Shown piece by piece: positions 26,479 through 35,700 of a DNA stretch of 64,000 nt. Source of the stretch: Pontibacter sp. HSC-14F20 (GTDB lineage Bacteria; Bacteroidota; Bacteroidia; Cytophagales; Hymenobacteraceae). The notes under the pieces are model-generated. The model made no database searches. It worked only from the letters and a program-made list of their open reading frames with translations, and was not told where the DNA came from. The stretch is taken from positions 1 to 64,000 of the forward strand of contig NZ_JAHZTC010000003.1 of the NCBI RefSeq assembly GCF_019599265.1, given 5' to 3'. Position numbers and translations under genes: made by a program. Position 1 is the first letter of the stretch. Every line of letters starts with the position of its first letter.

Positions 26479-27384
26479 ATGCTCTCTCACAGGCACGAGA
26501 TTTTTATGGAAGTGGCGCGGTTGCTGAGCTTTACCAAAGCCAGCCAGACGCTCTTTATCAGCCAGTCAGCCATTAGTAAGCACATCAAAGCGCTGGAAGA
26601 GTATTATAAAACCGGCCTTTTTGAGCGTCTCGGCAACAGTGTGGTGCTTACGTCTGCCGGCAAACTCCTGTACGATAAACTGCTGTCCGCCAAGCAGCTG
26701 CAGCATGAGCTATACCAGGATTTCAAGCAACTCAGCGAGAACTTCTCGCCACAAGTGAACATGGTGTTGGGCGCCAGCACCACCATTTCGCTTTACATTC
26801 TGCCACCAGTGCTTTCGGCATACCTGCAGAAGAACCCAAACGTGCAGCTCGACCTCAAAAACCGCAACAGCGAGAACATCCTTAAAGCTTTGCTCGACCA
26901 TGAAATAGACCTCGGCATAGTGGAAGGCATCAACAAGGTGAGTAACGTGACCTATACCCCTTTCCTGACCGATGAAGTAATCGCGGTGTGCTCTTCGCGC
27001 AATCCGCTCAAAAAGCAGCAACTCGAGATTCGTGACCTGTACGAGATTCCGCTGGCGCTGCGCGAACGTGGCTCCGGAACGCTCGCTGTACTGGAAATAG
27101 CGCTGGAGCAAAAACAAGTGAAGCTAAGTGAATTGCCTATCAAAATAAGACTGGGTGGTACGGAGGCTCTTAAAAACTTTGTGCGGGTCGATACCTGCCT
27201 TTCCTTTCTGCCCCGGCAGGCTGTTATCAAAGAGTTACAGTCAGGCGAACTGGTGCAGGTGCCGATCCATGGACTCACCATAAAACGGAGCTTCAACTTT
27301 ATACAGCGCAAAGGCACCGAGAATAATTTTCCATACAAGAATTTCATTCAGTTTACCAAGCGTTATTATTCCAAAATGGAATAG
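26479..27384 (+). CDS. LysR-family transcriptional regulator
   Basis: A 301-residue regulator. The N-terminal winged helix-turn-helix (residues ~5-60, SFTKASQTLFISQSAISKHIKALEE) is clearly LysR-type, followed by a two-lobe effector-binding domain (~90-295) in the CysB/CbbR-like arrangement with PPVLSAYLQKNPNVQL. It lies 62 bp upstream of the threonine synthase gene on the same strand. LysR regulators usually control a divergent neighbour; here the only close same-strand gene is threonine synthase. The effector is unknown. Confidence 0.9.
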   Translation: MLSHRHEIFMEVARLLSFTKASQTLFISQSAISKHIKALEEYYKTGLFERLGNSVVLTSAGKLLYDKLLSAKQLQHELYQDFKQLSENFSPQVNMVLGASTTISLYILPPVLSAYLQKNPNVQLDLKNRNSENILKALLDHEIDLGIVEGINKVSNVTYTPFLTDEVIAVCSSRNPLKKQQLEIRDLYEIPLALRERGSGTLAVLEIALEQKQVKLSELPIKIRLGGTEALKNFVRVDTCLSFLPRQAVIKELQSGELVQVPIHGLTIKRSFNFIQRKGTENNFPYKNFIQFTKRYYSKME

Positions 27385-27446
27385 TCTATTCCTTTTAGCT
27401 ATTTTGTTTGGTCATATCATGGTTGCAATTTGCCGTAGATACTGAT

Positions 27447-28649
27447 ATGAAAACGACGCTTCAACCACTTATAAGTCACCTGAGCAGCCTAACTTGCTCC
27501 AACTGTGGCGCTCCTTACTCTCCTTTCGAAAAACAGACGGTTTCGGCCTGCTGTCAATTACCGCTTCTGGCTGGCTATGCTCCCGATGTAATGCCTGAAA
27601 AAGAGGCGCTGCTTAGCCGGGAAGGCACGATGTGGCGCTACCTTGAAATGCTGCCTGTGCTGCATCAGGAAAACGTCGTGAGTCTGGGGGAAGGCTATAC
27701 CCCTATTCTGGAATTGAAAAACCTGGCCCGGAAGTACGAACTACAGCATTTGCTGCTGAAAGACGAAGGACAGAACCCAACAGGTTCGTTTAAGGCACGT
27801 GGCCTGAGCATGGCAATATCCAAAGCCAAAGAGCATGGTGTAGAGGGCTGCATTATACCTACGGCCGGTAATGCCGGTGTAGCTATGGCCGCCTATTGTG
27901 CCAAAGCAGGTATGCGCGCCACAGTAGTGATGCCTCGCCATACACCCAAGGCTTTTCGTGATGAATGCTACTGGTATGGCGCTGAAGTGGTGCTTGTAGA
28001 TGGCCTGATCAACGACTGCGCCGCCAAAGTAAAAGAGCTTAACAGCAAAGGCGAATTACTGGATGTATCGACACTGAAAGAGCCTTACCGCCTCGAAGGC
28101 AAGAAAACCATGGGCTATGAAATTGCCGAACAAGGCAACTGGAAATTGCCGGACGTGATCCTATACCCTGCCGGTGGCGGCACGGGGCTGATCGGTATCT
28201 GGAAGGCTTTCAATGAAATAAAAAAAATTGGCTGGCTGCCGGAAAATATAAAGCTGCCCCGCATGGTGGCAGTGCAGGCCGAGAACTGCCGTCCGCTGGT
28301 AGAGACTTTCTACGGAAGACAAGCCAATGCCCAGAACTATGTGGGCAAACCGACCATCGCAAACGGACTGGCAGTGCCTCGTCCGCTGGGCGAGCAGCTG
28401 ATGCTGCAAACACTGCAGGAATCTGGCGGCACGGCCATCAGCATTACGGAACAGGAAATGGTTGTTGGATTGAAAGAACTGGGCACCAGCGAAGGCTTGT
28501 TTGTAGCACCGGAAGGAGCGGCCGTTTGGATGGCTACCCGCAAACTGCTGGACACCGGCTTCATTCAGTACGATGAAGAAATTTTATTACTCAACACCGG
28601 CTCCGGACAGAAATACATGGAGAACCTGAGCGGCTATCAGCCAGATTAA
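27447..28649 (+). CDS. thrC: Threonine synthase-like PLP enzyme
   Basis: About 400 residues from the ATG at 27447; an upstream TTG at 27408 adds 13 residues. The N-terminus has Cys pairs (CSNCGAPY, SACCQL) resembling a small zinc ribbon. The PLP-binding Lys lies in NPTGSFKARGL, residues ~112-122, and the phosphate loop in PAGGGTGLIG. This is the long threonine synthase group, which converts O-phosphohomoserine to threonine; related cystathionine-synthase-like enzymes cannot be fully excluded. It lies 62 bp after the LysR gene and is followed by a terminator at 28734-28763. Confidence 0.85.
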   Translation: MKTTLQPLISHLSSLTCSNCGAPYSPFEKQTVSACCQLPLLAGYAPDVMPEKEALLSREGTMWRYLEMLPVLHQENVVSLGEGYTPILELKNLARKYELQHLLLKDEGQNPTGSFKARGLSMAISKAKEHGVEGCIIPTAGNAGVAMAAYCAKAGMRATVVMPRHTPKAFRDECYWYGAEVVLVDGLINDCAAKVKELNSKGELLDVSTLKEPYRLEGKKTMGYEIAEQGNWKLPDVILYPAGGGTGLIGIWKAFNEIKKIGWLPENIKLPRMVAVQAENCRPLVETFYGRQANAQNYVGKPTIANGLAVPRPLGEQLMLQTLQESGGTAISITEQEMVVGLKELGTSEGLFVAPEGAAVWMATRKLLDTGFIQYDEEILLLNTGSGQKYMENLSGYQPD

Positions 28650-28733
28650 AGCGATAGCTAATTCATAAAAAGTAGCACCCTTTTACACAAATGGGATAAT
28701 GCGCAGCCTTTCCACCGAGGCTGTTATCAAAAG

Positions 28734-28763
28734 CGTCGCCGGTACTACTGGCGGCGTTTTTTT
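28734..28763 (+). terminator. Terminator after thrC
   Basis: A hairpin CGTCGCC (28734-28740) with GGCGGCG (28750-28756), allowing one G-U pair, followed by a T-run. Confidence 0.65.
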
Positions 28764-28913
28764 ATGGAGGATGCCACTGGTTTTTCACCCTTACCTCCGC
28801 TGCCCGATAATCTTTCAAACTGCTGAGTGCCGATTATTAATAGGAAAAACCTATATTCACTTGCGCAACCTTCATGCAGTTGAGTTGCGCCTGTACCCTA
28901 TACCTGAAACATT

Positions 28914-29282
28914 ATGACAACAATTGCACTCATCGCCCACAACAACAAGAAAACCGAACTGCTGAACTGGGTAAAAGAAAACCAGCAGGCTCTGCGCCAA
29001 TACAAACTGATTGGCACCACCAACACTGCCAAACTGATTAACGAGCTCCTTGACATGAACATTGAGCCGTTCGGACACGGCCCCAGTGGTGGTGATATTC
29101 TGCTGGCCGCACGTTTGCTGCAAGGACAGATCCAGAAAGTGATTTTCTTTATCGACGTGGAAACTCCGCACGGCCACGAGCACGACATCCAAACGCTGAT
29201 CCGCACAGCTGTACTCAACAACATCCCGATTGCATTGAACAAAGCCTCGGCGAATTTGATCGTGCTGGAGCGGGAGGATTAG
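28914..29282 (+). CDS. mgsA: Methylglyoxal synthase
   Basis: A 122-residue protein, start ATG at 28914. IALIAHNNKKTELLNWV is the family N-terminus and GPSGGDILLAARLLQGQIQKVIFF the phosphate-binding core. The usual IFFRDPLTAQPHEPD active-site loop reads IFFIDVETPHGHEHD here, keeping the His and Asp. MgsA turns dihydroxyacetone phosphate into methylglyoxal and phosphate, bypassing lower glycolysis. It is shorter than E. coli MgsA at the N-terminus. Monocistronic. Confidence 0.88.
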   Translation: MTTIALIAHNNKKTELLNWVKENQQALRQYKLIGTTNTAKLINELLDMNIEPFGHGPSGGDILLAARLLQGQIQKVIFFIDVETPHGHEHDIQTLIRTAVLNNIPIALNKASANLIVLERED

Positions 29283-29354
29283 GAAGAGGCCTTTTGATAT
29301 AGCACCAATAAGCGTATGTTTCCGCTTTTGAACAAGTTGGCAAATATGTAAAGT

Positions 29355-29789
29355 ATGAAAAGTAAAATAGGCTCACATTTAGTTGCCTGTATGGTAGGCA
29401 CGCTTGTGATTTACGGGCTGTTGAAACTTGAAAGCTTTATATACAGGATTAGAAACGAAAGCTATAATGAAGAGTTAAAAGAGCTTGCTGAATTCATGAT
29501 TTCAGATGTTGTTCTTTTGATTCTGTTTTTTGTAGTTTTCACCTTTTTACAATTTATTTTAGTAAGGCCTGTTTTCAGTTACCTGACAAATCAGGGTAGC
29601 TTAAGTAGAAAGAACCTTGTTTATACTTGGCTTGTCCTTAGTATCTCAACAGGACTTTTTATCGGAGTATTCTTTGGCGAAATGCGCTTAGGAATCAAAG
29701 ATGTAATTGAAAGTATAGGAATAGGAGTTGCTATGTTTTTAGTCTACTACGCAATTAACTTCATTACCTACTTTAAGCTGTTAAAATAA
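29355..29789 (+). CDS. Hypothetical membrane protein, AT-rich
   Basis: A 144-residue protein with four likely membrane helices (residues ~8-25, 55-75, 90-110, 120-142). I do not recognise it. The gene is markedly richer in A and T than its neighbours and carries no AGGTATA motif. It is followed by an imperfect inverted repeat at 29800-29866 and then another low-GC membrane gene, a layout like gene cassettes. Start ATG at 29355. Confidence 0.6.
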   Translation: MKSKIGSHLVACMVGTLVIYGLLKLESFIYRIRNESYNEELKELAEFMISDVVLLILFFVVFTFLQFILVRPVFSYLTNQGSLSRKNLVYTWLVLSISTGLFIGVFFGEMRLGIKDVIESIGIGVAMFLVYYAINFITYFKLLK

Positions 29790-29799
29790 GAATCGCGTT

Positions 29800-29866
29800 T
29801 GCCAACACAATGCTTGCTCAACCTTCGCTAACGTTTCAGGCTCCGCATGCACGCGGCCCGCTGGCA
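29800..29866. repeat. Imperfect inverted repeat after an AT-rich gene (possible cassette site)
   Basis: Begins TGCCAAC and ends TGGCA, with further partly paired TGCTTGC/GCATGCA segments inside. A second such structure follows the next gene (30427-30492) and GTTGGCA lies upstream at 29336-29342. It does not satisfy the strict attC consensus of classical integrons. Confidence 0.35.
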
Positions 29867-29940
29867 GTAATATTAAAGTATTGAAGCAAATTATAATAGC
29901 AGTAATTTGATTTCACAATAATATTCAAATTGAGTCAACA

Positions 29941-30444
29941 ATGTACGGTTTTGTAAATTCCTCTTTAGGTTGGTTTCATTTAGTTACTGCCTTGTTAGCT
30001 ATGCTTGCGGGTGCTTTCGTGCTGGTTGCAAAAAAGGGGACAAAGCAGCATAAAAGGGTCGGGTATAGCTATGTTATTGCCATGGTGTTAGTTTGTGGAT
30101 CTGCGTTGGACATATACAATTTGACTGGAAAATTTGGAGTGTTTCACATCATGGCTATTATCAGTTCTTTGACATTGGTTTTAGGAATGTTACCCTTGTC
30201 ATTAAAAAGCCTGCCCCAGAAGTATAAATCTGTGCATGTTTGGTTTATGTATTATTCGGTTTTAGGGCTTTATGCAGCATTTGCATCAGAATTAAGCGTG
30301 AGGGTACCGGAAAAGCCTTTTTTTGCCATGGCTGGAATTGCAACAGGCATAGTATTCGGATTGGGAACAGCTTTTATTTTGAGAAAAGAGAAAATCTGGT
30401 CTAAAAAATTTGAGCAGAAGCTCTACTGCCAACACAACACATGA
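29941..30444 (+). CDS. DUF2306-type membrane protein
   Basis: A 167-residue protein with four to five hydrophobic segments. The central QHKRVGYSYVIAMVLVCGSAL and final membrane helices with a basic tail match the DUF2306 family, of unknown function. Like the gene before it, it is AT-rich and nearly free of the AGGTATA motif; the stop codon lies within the second inverted repeat (30427-30492). Start ATG at 29941. Confidence 0.7.
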   Translation: MYGFVNSSLGWFHLVTALLAMLAGAFVLVAKKGTKQHKRVGYSYVIAMVLVCGSALDIYNLTGKFGVFHIMAIISSLTLVLGMLPLSLKSLPQKYKSVHVWFMYYSVLGLYAAFASELSVRVPEKPFFAMAGIATGIVFGLGTAFILRKEKIWSKKFEQKLYCQHNT

Positions 30445-30492
30445 GTAAAACTCCGGCTATACCTAGCTCACCTCATGCGCGAGCCCGTTAAC
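30427..30492. repeat. Second imperfect inverted repeat of the cassette-like pair
   Basis: TGCCAAC (30427-30433) with GTTAAC (30487-30492) outside and ATGAG/CTCAT inside. It overlaps the end of the DUF2306 gene. Confidence 0.3.
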
Positions 30493-30518
30493 CTAAATTC
30501 CAACACCCTTCCTACCCC

Positions 30519-30917
30519 ATGAACATCACTTACCGATCAGACTTCACCCCAGACACGCAATTGATCAGCGACCTTTACAACAGCTCAGGTATAAACCGCC
30601 CGACTGATGACCATGAGCGTATTGAGAAGATGTACGCTAATTCCAACCTGGTTGTATCGGCCTGGGATGGAGAGAAACTGATAGGTATAGCACGCTCACT
30701 GACCGACTTCTGCTATATCTGTTATCTGTCAGATCTTGCCGTCAGGAAGGAGTATCAGAAAGAAGGGATCGGCAGGCAATTGATCGCTTTGACCAGGGAG
30801 ATAATTGGAGAACAAACGATGCTGTTGCTTCTGTCAGCCCCGTCCGCCATGGATTATTACCCCAAAGTGGGATTCGAGAAGGCAGAAAACGCATTTATGA
30901 TCAGGCGAACCCGCTAA
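30519..30917 (+). CDS. GNAT-family N-acetyltransferase
   Basis: A 132-residue single-domain GNAT. The acetyl-CoA loop is VRKEYQKEGIGRQLIALT near residue 80, followed by the beta-alpha segment ending in YYPKVGFEKAENAFMIRR. The acceptor is unknown. Start ATG at 30519. It lies outside the AT-rich cassette pair and carries AGGTATA copies, so it looks resident. Confidence 0.85.
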   Translation: MNITYRSDFTPDTQLISDLYNSSGINRPTDDHERIEKMYANSNLVVSAWDGEKLIGIARSLTDFCYICYLSDLAVRKEYQKEGIGRQLIALTREIIGEQTMLLLLSAPSAMDYYPKVGFEKAENAFMIRRTR

Positions 30918-31000
30918 ATTCCAGACCTTTATCTCTCCTCAAAAACATAATCAAGACACAGCGCTATACCAACAGGTATAGGTATAGCAACCACACTAAC

Positions 31001-31222
31001 TTAAGAACTTGCACGTTCATCAGCGCCAAATTCCAGTAAATCGCCGGGCTGACAGTCAAGCGCTTTGCAAATGGCTTCAAGAGTGCTGAAACGGATTGCT
31101 TTGGCTTTTCCGGTTTTAAGTATAGACAGGTTGGCCAGCGTGATATCCACCTTTTCTGACAGTTCGTTTAAAGACATTTTCCGCTTAGCCATCATCACAT
31201 CCAGGTTCACAATTATAGGCAT
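31001..31222 (-). CDS. YozG-like Xre-family HTH regulator
   Basis: A 73-residue protein that is essentially one helix-turn-helix domain (MSLNELSEKVDITLANLSILKTGKAKAIRF), with the KALDCQPGDLLEF ending seen in YozG-type regulators. It lies 3 bp after the DUF2975 gene; the two form a pair found widely in Bacteroidota and Firmicutes. It may bind the 12-bp inverted repeat at 31792-31826, upstream of its partner. Confidence 0.88.
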   Translation of the reverse strand: MPIIVNLDVMMAKRKMSLNELSEKVDITLANLSILKTGKAKAIRFSTLEAICKALDCQPGDLLEFGADERASS

Positions 31223-31225
31223 GTC

Positions 31226-31762
31226 TTATACGGTTAATTCGTTTTCAGCCTGAATCTCCACGCCGCGTTTAAATATCTGGGAGATGATGAACACGAGCCC
31301 CGCCATTAAAAAAAAGCCGTCGGTTGACCACTGCTCCAGGTTTATTATTTGCCTTTTGGCGAACCACTCCGTCTGCGCGTTATACATCAGCGCCACTGCC
31401 CAGATGCCGATCAGCACATAACTGATCTTTTCCAGCAGGATTGCCACGTCCATGGTGAAGGGGTTTGTCAGATTTACTTTTGACAAGGCTTTGATCACCA
31501 AATAAAAGATATAGGCTTTCAGGCCTGAAAAGACAATCATCAGGGAAACGACCTGCGTGTAGTACCAGAAACTGTGTTCCCTCACTTCATGCAGACTCAA
31601 ACCTTTATAGAGATTATGTGAAGCTTCCGGATTGTACAAGCTTACACTAAAGGAAATCATAATGGCGCCTGTTTTTACCAGCAGGCCAATAAACGCAATC
31701 CATGAGAGGACATACATCACCCGGAGAATCTGCTCAGTTCTGGTTTTGCCTATTGCTTTCAT
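31226..31762 (-). CDS. DUF2975 membrane protein
   Basis: A 178-residue protein with four membrane helices (~17-37, 70-90, 108-128, 150-165), matching DUF2975. Such proteins almost always travel with a YozG-like HTH gene, as here, and are thought to act with it as a membrane-linked regulator; the signal is unknown. The start is ATG at 31762. The HTH gene follows within 3 bp. Confidence 0.85.
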   Translation of the reverse strand: MKAIGKTRTEQILRVMYVLSWIAFIGLLVKTGAIMISFSVSLYNPEASHNLYKGLSLHEVREHSFWYYTQVVSLMIVFSGLKAYIFYLVIKALSKVNLTNPFTMDVAILLEKISYVLIGIWAVALMYNAQTEWFAKRQIINLEQWSTDGFFLMAGLVFIISQIFKRGVEIQAENELTV

Positions 31763-31791
31763 ACTTTCATCATTTAGATTGATCGAAGGTA

Positions 31792-31826
31792 AATAATTAT
31801 TTATCGAAAAACAATAAATAATTATT
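31792..31826. promoter_or_regulatory. 12-bp perfect inverted repeat upstream of the DUF2975-HTH pair
   Basis: AATAATTATTTA (31792-31803) and TAAATAATTATT (31815-31826) with an 11-base spacer. It is AT-rich, ends 30 bp upstream of the DUF2975 start and could be the operator of the HTH gene. Confidence 0.5.
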
Positions 31827-32045
31827 AAAATTTGATAAATCTTTCCTCATGATAGAAGGTTAACCAGCTGTGTATTGATCATACTAGATCAATTTGGTGT
31901 AATTTTATCTCCGGTTGAATATCCTGAATAGGAGAAAGGCCCAACTTTATGTAGAAACAGAAGGTTTATACCTATCCGTAACTGTACAACCGAAACCCTC
32001 AAAAGGAGCGTATATCTTCTTCTGAACCTCAGGTATACATACTTT

Positions 32046-32570
32046 ATGGAAAACATCTTCTTTGATGGTTGGGGAAGCATTATCAGAACCTTGTCGGTTA
32101 CGATCATGGGTTATATTGCCATGATCGTACTTTTAAGAGCCTCTGGTAAACGGACACTCTCCAAGATGAATGCTTTTGACTTTGTTGTTACAGTAGCACT
32201 GGGCTCTGTACTGGCTTCGCTTTCGCTCAACAAGAATGTATCGCTGGCCGATGGGATTACCTCATTTTTTGTACTGATCTTCCTGCAATACCTCATTACC
32301 TGGCTTTCGGTGCGAATCAGGCAAGTCAAACAGGTTATAACCAGTCAGCCTACATTACTGCTCTACAAAGGCGAACTTTTGGAAGGTGCTCTTAAAAGGG
32401 AGCGTATTACGATCGAAGAAATCAATTCTGCCGCACGCAATGGTGGACAGGAAAACTTGTCGGTGATTGATGCAATGATATTGGAATCAACTGGGGATAT
32501 AACGGTTATACCTACGCTAAAATCCGATACGCCTAACACGCTGAAAGAAGCCAGCAATTTTCCGGGATAA
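32046..32570 (+). CDS. DUF421 (YetF-like) membrane protein
   Basis: A 174-residue protein with three N-terminal membrane helices (~12-32, 45-62, 68-88) and a cytoplasmic domain. RASGKRTLSKMNAFDFVVTVALGS is the hallmark of DUF421/YetF. Function unknown. Monocistronic; start ATG at 32046. Confidence 0.88.
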   Translation: MENIFFDGWGSIIRTLSVTIMGYIAMIVLLRASGKRTLSKMNAFDFVVTVALGSVLASLSLNKNVSLADGITSFFVLIFLQYLITWLSVRIRQVKQVITSQPTLLLYKGELLEGALKRERITIEEINSAARNGGQENLSVIDAMILESTGDITVIPTLKSDTPNTLKEASNFPG

Positions 32571-32733
32571 TGCTGGCACCAGACAGCACTTTCTGACCCG
32601 GATAAACTCAGGTATAAGCAGAAGTATTATACCTGTGCTTTTCCTATACCTGTATCCCAGAATTCCCTATGTTTTCCTAACTTGCATATTCAACAGGTTC
32701 TTTTTCACCCTTGCTTAAACCGACGCACGCTCG

Positions 32734-35700
32734 ATGAACATCATCAAAAACCTGAAGATCAGGGATAAACTCCTTCTCCTGCTGGCCCTGCTCCTTTTCC
32801 CACTCGTTTACTTTGTTGCTGCCACGGTGCAGAGCGAATTCGAAGCGCATGAAAAACTGAAACAGGAGATGGTTCAGTTAGACGAGTCTGAAAAAATTTC
32901 TGCTCTGGTTCACGCCTTCCAGCAGGAGCGGGCCCGCATTTTGGCTGCCTCTACCGGCGACTCCGCCTTTACACTCGATGCCCGCGCCCAGCGCAACATC
33001 ACCGATGCGGCCGGACAAGAACTGATCAAATTCCTGGGTGAGCATAACCGGTTTTTCCCCGCCATCAACAAACTGGAGGACATAAAGAAATATCGGAATG
33101 AATTAGACCAAGGCAAGCTCGACCCGCTGGAGTTCCGGCGCTATTCTTCTGATTTTATCTACGGCATGCTCGACCGCATGGACGACAGCGCAATCGGGAT
33201 CGACAATGTCGAAATTTCCAGGCAGCTTACCAGCTTCAAAAGTTTGTCTGAAGCAAAGGTGCACCTTGCCCGCATACGCAGCCTGCTCATGAAATCGCTG
33301 CAGGAGGGGATTCTCTCATACCAGGATTTTGGGCAGCTTATGGAGCAGTATACCTCCCATACCAAATCGCTGAAAGAATTTTACCGCTTTGGCGGGCAGG
33401 ATGCCGTTGCCGGAGTACAGAAAATTGTGGTGACGGACGCCTATAAGCGCGGCGACGCTATTTTAAAGAGCTTACAGGAGAATCCCGAGACAGACTTAAA
33501 CCACTACGATCCGCTTAAAGTTTACTCGCTTTTCACCAGCAACATTGAGGCCCTGCGCCATGCCGAAATTGCGTTGATAGACCACATCCGGTCAGGCGTT
33601 ATGGAAGTGAGCAGAAGCAAGGAGCGCTACCTGCAGGTGCTATTTACGAGCCTGGTGGTTATTTTGCTTCTCGTTGGCTTGCTGTCCTTTTACATCATCA
33701 GCCTGATTTCCGGCTCTTTGGCCAAGCTTAAGCTGGCAGCCGACCGCATCCGGCTGGGCGCCAGCGATGTGCAGATCGACATCAACAGCACCGACGAAAT
33801 TGGCAGTGTGGCTGCTTCGTTCAGAGGAGTGCTGAATAAAACGGTGATGCTCTCTGACGTGACTAAGGCCATTGGCGAGGGCCGCTACGACATGGATGTG
33901 GAGCCTCAGAGCGAAGAAGACACGCTCAGCCTGGCCATCCGCACCATGAAGGAGAACCTGTATACCTTCACTACCGAAAATGCCAACCGCAACTGGGTGC
34001 TCACAGGTGTGGCCGAGCTTAGCAACCTGATCGGAGGCGAGTCCACGCTCGACAATGTAGCCAATCACGCCCTCTCCTACCTCTGCAACTACACCGACTC
34101 TGAAGCAGGTGTGCTATACCTGCACAACAATAATGGCAAACTGGAGCCTGCCGCCAGCTACGGGGTGCAACAAAACAAGGCGCAACTGCCCGTGTTTGAA
34201 GTTGGAGCAGGCCTGGTAGGGCAAACTGTGCAGGAACGAAAGGTAAAAGTGCTCGAAGGCGTGCAGGAAGAATACCTGCGCATCCGCACCGGCCTATCTG
34301 ATATTGAACCGGCCACGGTCATTATCATTCCACTCTACTTTGGCAGCACCATTGTCGGCGCACTGGAACTGGCCTCACGCAAGCCTTATACCGAGGTGCA
34401 GCGTCGTCTGCTCGATTCTGCTTCCGAACGCATCTCGGTGCTCATCCATACCTTAAAAGCACACCTGCAAACCCAGGAACTCCTCTACGAAACACAGAAC
34501 CAGGCCGAGGAACTGGAGACACAGCAGGAGGAACTACGCCAGCTCAATGCCGAATTGAAAGCATCGGAAGAAGAGTTGCGCGTGAACCAGGAAGAGCTGC
34601 AGGAAAAGAATGCCGAACTCGAAGAAAAAGCACAGTTGCTGGAAGAGCAATACGAAGCCCTGGGAGCCAAAAACAAAGCCCTGGAAGATGCCCGCGAAGC
34701 GATTGAGCTGAAGATACAGCAGGTTGAGACGGTGAGTAAGTATAAGAGTGACTTCCTGGCCAACATGAGCCATGAGCTGCGCACTCCGCTTAACAGTATC
34801 CTGATTCTGTCGCGCCTGCTGGCCGACAACATGGAAAATACGCTGTCCACAAAGCAGATTGACCACGCACAGATCATCCACAAATCCGGCAACGACCTGC
34901 TCCGACTGATCAACGAGATTCTGGACCTCTCCAAGATCGAATCAGGTATGGTGAAGCTGGAAACAGAGGAGCTGCAACTTTCTGAGATCACAATGAAGCC
35001 GATGTTCAGGGAATTGGCCGCCAAAAAGAAGATCAGCTTCAAAGAACGCCACGTACCAGGCACGTTCGACAGCATCGTGACCGACCGCTTCCGGCTGGAG
35101 CAGATCCTGAAAAACTTCATTGGTAATGCCATTAAGTTTACCGACGAGGGCGGCGAAGTGGAGTTCCAGGTATACCCGGTTACACAGCGTCCCGCTTTCA
35201 GATCAGAGCAGCTACGCGATACGCAAGACGTGGTAGCCTTTGCCGTGCGCGACACAGGTATAGGTATAGCGCAGGACAAGCAGGATGTCGTGTTTGAAGC
35301 CTTCCAGCAAGCTGACACTTCTACCACACGCAAGTATGGCGGTACTGGTCTGGGCCTCACCATCAGCAAAGAACTGGCCAGCCTGCTGGGCGGCGAACTG
35401 ATACTCGAGAGTGAGCCGGGCAAAGGCAGCACCTTTACGCTATACCTGCCGCGTATACCTAACGGAACCGGCACTTCACCAACCACTGCACCTTTGCAGC
35501 AACTGGTACATACCTACAAAACGCCTGTAGCAACAGCCGAAGCAGAAACCGCCGAACCGACAGCTCAGCAGAAAAGCCGGAGCATGGGGCAGGTTTTCCT
35601 GAACATGGAGCGCGAAGACAAGCAGGACATCCGGGTGCTCATTGTTGAGGACGACAAAGGCTTTAGCGACATCCTGGCTGACTTTGCCAAAGCCAAAAAC

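Noticed and set aside
29800-30492. True integron attC sites
   Set aside because: The ends TGCCAAC and GTTAAC/TGGCA do not fit the RYYYAAC...GTTRRRY consensus and no integrase is present in the window.
34485-35486. Long minus-strand frame opposite the hybrid kinase
   Set aside because: Ser/Arg-rich shadow of the kinase coiled coil and HisKA region.
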